From Haliscomenobacter sp. (GTDB taxonomy: Bacteria > Bacteroidota > Bacteroidia > Chitinophagales > Saprospiraceae): a DNA stretch of 64,000 bases. How positions within the stretch are numbered: position 1 is the stretch's first letter; the number at the start of each line of letters is the position of its first letter. The notes below the pieces were generated by a model, which saw only the letters and a program-made list of their open reading frames with translations, had not been told where the DNA came from and ran no database searches. Position numbers and translations under genes: made by a program. The stretch spans positions 124,001 to 188,000 of the forward strand of contig JADJPL010000001.1 in assembly GCA_016713275.1 (NCBI GenBank). Reading direction: 5' to 3'. This document shows, in pieces, positions 59,589-64,000 of this stretch.

Positions 59589-60126
59589 GTGCATATTGGT
59601 TGGTGTTCGTTTTATGAAGAAGGGTTTCCATTTCCCGGATAAATTCGGGTATGGAGCAGGAGGGATTGTCGATCATCAGGTCGTAGATGTTCTGGTCGAG
59701 AAAGGGGCCGACTTTGAGGTGGGCCTTAGCCTGGAGGGCGATAAAATCCAGGACGAGCTTGGGTTTTGGGTTGAGGTGGACGAGCAGGTCGTATTCGGTT
59801 TCCAGAAACTGATCTACCGCCCGGCCTTTGGGCCGGAGCGCCCAGTCGATCTGTTTGCGGCTGAAGGAAGGGAAGGGGAAGCTTCCGTCTTCGTGGTCGG
59901 TATCGACGGCGCCCAGCAGGTGCACGCGTTTTCCGCTCAGGCGCAGCGCGTCGGCATAGTCCATGGCCTGGGTTTGGGAGGCGTGATCGGTGGCGTCGAA
60001 AAGGATGCCAATAGTCTTGGAGGTGTTGAGGTTGACGCGTTTTCTGGCTGCGGAAACCGGCTTTTGGAGCGCTTCCTTCAGAAAACGCTGGTGGAAGTAT
60101 TCGCGGATGTTTTGGATCATTCCCAT
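59581..60126 (-). CDS. DUF6913 family protein
   Basis: 181 residues. No signal peptide. An N-terminal helix precedes an alpha/beta domain (SKTIGILFDATDHASQTQAM; KRVHLLGAVDTDHED; DLLVHLNPKPKLVLDFIALQ). The family is confined to Bacteroidota and often sits directly before dapA, as here, with overlapping reading frames. Function is unknown; the conserved position suggests a link to lysine/diaminopimelate or cell-wall synthesis. The MGMIQNIREYF start fits an ATG 96 bp after accA. Confidence 0.82.
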   Translation of the reverse strand: MGMIQNIREYFHQRFLKEALQKPVSAARKRVNLNTSKTIGILFDATDHASQTQAMDYADALRLSGKRVHLLGAVDTDHEDGSFPFPSFSRKQIDWALRPKGRAVDQFLETEYDLLVHLNPKPKLVLDFIALQAKAHLKVGPFLDQNIYDLMIDNPSCSIPEFIREMETLLHKTNTNQYAHA

Positions 60127-60222
60127 AGCATAAACGTTATGATGCGCTTCGTTCAGGGGGCGGCGGATGAAGGCGGATGTGCATGGGAGACGAAAAAAAC
60201 GCCCTGCTGGTAAGCGTACGAT

Positions 60223-61214
60223 TTATTTTTCAGCTTTCTTTTTCTCTTTTACCGGTTCTTCTTTTGGGGAATCGTAGGCGCCCATTTGCGCGTATTTTTC
60301 GATACGCGCGTCGATACGCGCGTCGGGGTCCATATCCATAATTTCCGACAAGGCCTTTTTGATGTGACGTTTCAGGAGTTTGGCCATTTCCTCGGGGTAG
60401 GTGTGGGCGGCGCCCACGGGTTCTTTGATGATGCCGTCGATGAGGCCGTGGCCTAGCATCTGGTCGGCCGTCAGTTGGAGGGCTTCAGCGGCTTGCTCTT
60501 TGTAATCCCAACTCCGCCATAGGATGGAAGAGCAGGACTCCGGGGAGATTACCGAGTACCAGGTATTTTCGAGCATATAGACGCGATCGCCCAGGCCGAT
60601 GCCGATAGCGCCGCCTGAAGCGCCTTCCCCGACGATGACACAGATGATGGGGACGCGCAGCTGCGCCATTTCGAATAAGTTGCGGGCAATAGCTTCTGCC
60701 TGTCCGCGCTCTTCGGCTTCGAGGCCGGGGTAGGCGCCGGGGTGTCGATCAGGGTGATGACGGGGATGCCGAAGCGCTCCGCCATTTTCATCAGGCGCAA
60801 GGCTTTGCGGTACCCTTCGGGGTTGGCCATACCGAAGTTGCGGTATTGGCGCATTTTGGTGTTGATCCCTTTTTGATGGCCGATAATCATGACGGTTTGC
60901 CCATCAAGGGAAGCCAGTCCGCCGACGATGGCCTTATCATCGCGCACGCAGCGGTCGCCGTGCAGCTCGATGAACTTCTTGCACATCTGGCTGATATAGA
61001 ACAAGGTATAAGGCCGTTCCGGGTGCCGGGAGAGCTGCACCTTTTGCCAGCCGGTCAGGTTGCTGTAGATCTCCTTGCGTTTGTTTTTGATCTTGTTTTC
61101 GAGGTTTCGGATTGTTTCCGTCACATCGATTTCTCCATCGCCGCCGATCTCCTTCAGCTTCTCCAACTGTTCGTACAACACCTCCAGCGGTTTTTCGAAT
61201 TCAAGGAACACCAT
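60223..61214 (-). CDS. accA: Acetyl-CoA carboxylase carboxyltransferase subunit alpha (one frameshift)
   Basis: About 331 residues from MVFLEFEKPLEVLYEQLEKL. The carboxyltransferase fold shows in DKAIVGGLASLDGQTVMIIG and GMANPEGYRKALRLMKMAER, then VGEGASGGAIGIGLGDRVYM and SPESCSSILWRSWD. The break at about 60740 is a C run of four where five restore DTPGAYPGLEAEERGQAEAI. With AccD it moves carboxyl from biotin to acetyl-CoA to give malonyl-CoA, the first step of fatty acid synthesis. A basic tail (KEEPVKEKKKAEK) is unremarkable. The gene is essential, so the break is probably an error. Confidence 0.95.
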
Positions 61215-61334
61215 GAGCCATACCTTTTGTGGTTAACGATCCTGTGCTGCGCTGCAAAGCAGGGAACAAAATTAGCAATAAAGCGCCGCTTCCCCCCTAC
61301 TGCCGATTTTTTTTTAATTTTTTAAGGGAAAGCC

Positions 61335-61365
61335 TTGCGCCAAATCCCCAAAGCCATTACATTTG
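61335..61365 (+). promoter_or_regulatory. Promoter of tRNA-Asp
   Basis: TTG at 61335-61337, a 20-bp spacer and TACATTTG at 61358-61365. The -33 context CTTGCGCCAAA is shared with the CAU tRNA promoter. Confidence 0.88.
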
Positions 61366-61400
61366 CACACGCATCTGGACAAAGGTTTATTTGCGAAGTT

Positions 61401-61474
61401 GGTTCGGTAGTTCAGTTGGTTAGAATACCTGCCTGTCACGCAGGGGGTCGCGGGTTCGAGTCCCGTCCGGACCG
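61401..61474 (+). tRNA. tRNA-Asp (GTC)
   Basis: Cloverleaf: acceptor GGTTCGG with CCGGACC, D-arm GTTC/GAAT, anticodon arm CCTGC-CTGTCAC-GCAGG with anticodon GTC, T-arm CGGGTTCGAGTCCCG, discriminator G. CCA is not encoded. It is followed by a terminator. Confidence 0.97.
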
Positions 61475-61490
61475 CAACAACAAAGCGGTA

Positions 61491-61527
61491 AAAGCCTATA
61501 AGTGAATACTTATGGGCTTTTTTATTT
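61491..61527 (+). terminator. Terminator of tRNA-Asp
   Basis: AAAGCCTATAAGT, loop GAAT, ACTTATGGGCTTT, then TTTATTTTAT. Confidence 0.88.
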
Positions 61528-61734
61528 TATCTGTTGGCGGTTTGGTTGTCGTTTAAATGCATTTTGACGATTTTCTGTCCTTCCAAAAACAAAAAAAGCC
61601 CCACCAAAAGGCAGTATCCCTAGACCAGGCAACCCACCCTGGCCTTTCCCCCATCCAAAAGAATCCCCCCCCTCCATCATCAACATATGCCCCGGTTTGC
61701 CTAACTTAGCCAGAGTTACCAACCTGAAGCTCCC

Positions 61735-64000
61735 ATGCCTAAATCCCTTCAAGACCATCTTCGAAAGCGCCGCAGCTCCACCTTTGTAGGGCGGGAGCAG
61801 CAACTGGAGCTTTTCCGCGCAAATCTGAAGCGCGCGGCCGATAGCGAAGACTACATTTTCGTGTTCAGCATTTATGGACAGGGTGGGGTTGGAAAGACCA
61901 CCCTGGTGAAGAAGTTTGAGGAGTCGGCAAAGCAGCATGCGGCGTTGATCGCTTATGCCAATGAGGACATCAAGGATGTGCCGGATTTGCTCGGGGCTAT
62001 GGCCCGGCAATTGGATCAGCAGGACGCTTCGCTTTCCAAATTTGATAAGCATTACAGAACCTACTTGCAGGAAAAAAACGGCTGGAGGCCGACCCGGAAG
62101 CGCCTAAGGGAATCTGGGCATTTGGAGGGCGGTTGATTGCAAAAGGAGGCAAGGAACTTACCAAGCAGTTTGTACCTGGCTCCGGCTTATTGCTCGACCA
62201 GGTAGATATGGGCCTGTTGGGGGACCAGATCGGGGAGTTGGCTTCTTTTGTGAAGAAGAAAATCACCAACAAAGACGAAGTTCAGTTGCTCCTGGAGCCG
62301 GTGGAAACGCTCACGCCCCTGTTTTTGGAAGGATTGCGGGAATATGCTGCAAAGCCCAGGATTTGCTTCTTCTTTGACACGTTTGAAGAAACCGGAAGGT
62401 ATCTGGACGAATGGATACGGAACTTGCTGGAGGGCAAATATGGCGACGCCCCGGAAAACCTGTTGCTGACCATTTCGGGCCGCGAACCCCTCAATCCGGA
62501 TCATTGGGCCGCGTTTGGAGACGCTATGAGCGTGATCCCCCTGGAGGCCTTTTCGGATATGGAAGCCCGAAGTTACCTGGAGCGCAAGCAGATTACGGAT
62601 GCCGCTACCGTTGAGACCATCCTGCACCTCTCGGGCCGGCTGCCGGTGTTGCTGGAAATTCTTGCAGAGGCGGCGCCCAATACGGCAGATTCGGTGGCCG
62701 ACCCTTGCGATACGGCGGTGGAACGCTTTTTGAAATGGATCAAAGATCCGCAGCAGCGGAATCTGGCCCTGTATGCCGCCTTACCTCGCTACCTGAATCA
62801 GGACGTGGTCAAAAGCCTGCTCCCGCCAGATGCGGATGCCGGCGCGCTGTTTCAGTGGCTTTGCAACCAGCCGTTTGTAAGCCGGAGGGAAGACCACTGG
62901 GCGTATCACGGGGTGGTTCGCGACCTTATGCTTCGTTACCTCCGGCAGGTGTCTTTGGAAACATGGAAAGGTACCAACGAAAAGCTCGCGGCCTACTATG
63001 CGCAGCAGGCAACTGCACTGGGTATCGAGGAAAAAGAAGCCCAATGGCGCGACGAAACGTGGAGAGGGTTTCAACTCGAATACCATTATCATCAATTGCT
63101 GGCCTCTCCTAAAAAGCGATGCCTGGAGCTGTTCGGGCGTTTGCGACGGCATTTTGCACCTTGTGGGATGATGCCCTGCCTTGGAGCGAAACGATCTATC
63201 AGGCCGGGGAAATTACCAAAGATACCGAGTGGGGCGCGGGTTTGCGAAAGGGATGGGCGCTCTTGGCCTTTGCGGAGTATGGGGCATAAGTTCCAGCTCC
63301 TAGGTTTGGCGATTTTGTCAAGCCATCCGGAGTTCTAAGGTAAAACGGGGGCGTGCGCACATTTGAAAGATTGGCGAGATCATGGAAACGTGGGCTTTGG
63401 TTTGAAGGTTATGGGCATTGGACAAAGCCATAGAATGCTATCAAAAGCCATTGACATCATGCCCGATTTTCACGTGGCGTTTAACAACATGGGCAATGCA
63501 TTCTATGCCAAAGGCGAGCATGACAAAGCCATCGAATGCTATCAAAAAGCCGTTGGCATCAAGCCCGATTTTCACCAGGCATTTATCAACATGGGCTCCG
63601 CTTACGATGACCTGGGCGACAAGGACAAAGCCATCGAATGCTATCAAAAGCCATTGGCATCAAGCCGATTTTCACCAGGCATTTTACACCATGGGCTTAG
63701 TTTTCTGCCAAAGGCGATAAGGACAAAGCCATCGAATGGTATCAAAAAGCATTGACATCATGCCAGATTATCACCAGGCATTTAACAACATGGGAAATGC
63801 TTTCTCTGCCAAAGGCGATAAGGACAAAGCCATCGAATGCTATCAGAAAGCCATTGACATCAAGCCCGATAAACACGAGGCATTTAAACATATTTTCTTG
63901 CCAAAGGCGACAAGGACAAAGCCATCGAATGCTATCAAAAGCCATTGACATCAAGCCCGATTTTCACGAGGCATTTAACAACATGGGCCTAGCATTATGC
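61735..64000 (+). CDS. STAND-type NTPase with C-terminal TPR repeats, right end outside the window (frameshifted)
   Basis: It starts MPKSLQDHLRKRRSSTFVGR. The NB-ARC/STAND NTPase has Walker A YGQGGVGKTTLVKKF near residue 50, Walker B CFFFDTFEETGRYLDEW and the sensor-like ISGREPLNP. A winged-helix-like region (LALYAALPRYLNQDVVKSLL; DHWAYHGVVRDLMLRYLRQ) follows. One A lost near 62085 (restores EKKRLEADPEAPKGIWAF) and one base near 63133 (restores FATAFCTLWDDALPWSETIY) split it. From 63420, TPR units of 34 residues (DKAIECYQKAVGIKPDFHQA) are almost identical, with more indels. STAND-TPR proteins sense a ligand with the repeats and oligomerise; some are antiviral (Avs-like). No N-terminal effector domain is present. 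Whether NTPase and TPR form one chain is likely but not proven here. Confidence 0.7.
63421..64000 (+). repeat. Tandem ~100-bp DNA repeat encoding TPR units
   Basis: GACAAAGCCATCGAATGCTA recurs at 63421, 63523, 63624, 63722, 63823 and 63915, spaced 92-102 bp. The ideal spacing of 102 bp equals one 34-residue TPR. Nucleotide identity between units is high, so recent duplication or gene conversion is likely. The array continues past the window. Confidence 0.92.

Noticed and set aside
61522..62052. 176-codon minus-strand frame near tRNA-Asp
   Set aside because: It is antisense to the P-loop of the STAND gene, which has a Walker A motif in the plus frame.
63421..64000. Possible CRISPR or satellite array
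   Set aside because: The ~100-bp units translate as canonical TPR motifs, so the periodicity is protein-coding.

Overview
This is a chromosomal stretch from a Bacteroidota bacterium, most likely of the Saprospiria (Lewinella/Haliscomenobacter-like); the class is an inference. The evidence is type IX secretion machinery and cargo (PorP/SprF, a PD40 protein, a giant adhesin with a type B sorting domain, a subtilisin with a type A sorting tail), two DUF5916 proteins, a DUF5723 barrel, a short archaeal-type ProRS, and Bacteroidota promoters of the form TTG-N19/20-TAnnTTTG in front of two tRNAs, rpmH and a tetR gene. No phage, conjugative or CRISPR locus is visible. Layout: 1-8.5 kb, a minus-strand type IX secretion/surface adhesin cluster; 8.7-11.6 kb, gltX and a polysaccharide deacetylase; 11.6-17.5 kb, DUF5916, an aminoglycoside-phosphotransferase-like protein, an acyl-CoA dehydrogenase and a membrane protein with the Pycsar-effector (PycTM) fold; 17.7-20.8 kb, a lipoprotein and a DUF5723 barrel; 20.8-23.7 kb, a CAU tRNA and a secreted subtilisin; 23.9-29.1 kb, housekeeping genes (rho, serS, a zinc protease, frr, rpmH); 29.1-41 kb, a TPR protein, an M20 amidohydrolase coupled to a RetSat/CrtISO-like oxidoreductase, a Clp-fold proteinase, a second DUF5916, an AhpD-like protein, a sulfatase and a hemolysin III; 41.1-43.7 kb, a hydrolase, a repeat-filled intergenic block and xth; 43.8-50.5 kb, a seven-gene tetR-tolC-hlyD-ABC-ABC-permease-permease exporter operon resembling cecR/ybhGFSR; 50.7-58.4 kb, a Spy-like protein, proS, a WN-rich secreted protein, an OmpP1/FadL barrel, an XRE-cupin regulator and a PI-PLC/GDPD-like hydrolase; 58.7-61.2 kb, dapA, DUF6913 and accA; 61.4 kb, tRNA-Asp; then a STAND-type NTPase with nearly identical TPR repeats that runs off the right edge. 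A point that governs how everything else is read: many genes, including essential ones (gltX, proS, accA, dapA), are split by single-base indels, mostly in homopolymers. I treat these as one gene each and as probable uncorrected long-read errors, not decay. The structures best worth a second look are the HD-like/PycTM protein with a ruined HD motif and no neighbouring cyclase, the STAND-TPR gene at the edge, two related foldback (MITE-like) elements at 20.9 and 50.6 kb, a family of 7-8 bp-period tandem repeats in many intergenic spaces, a composite direct/inverted repeat block at 41.96-42.94 kb, a promoter-to-terminator transcription unit without a protein at 57.5 kb, and a perfect palindrome touching the tetR start codon.
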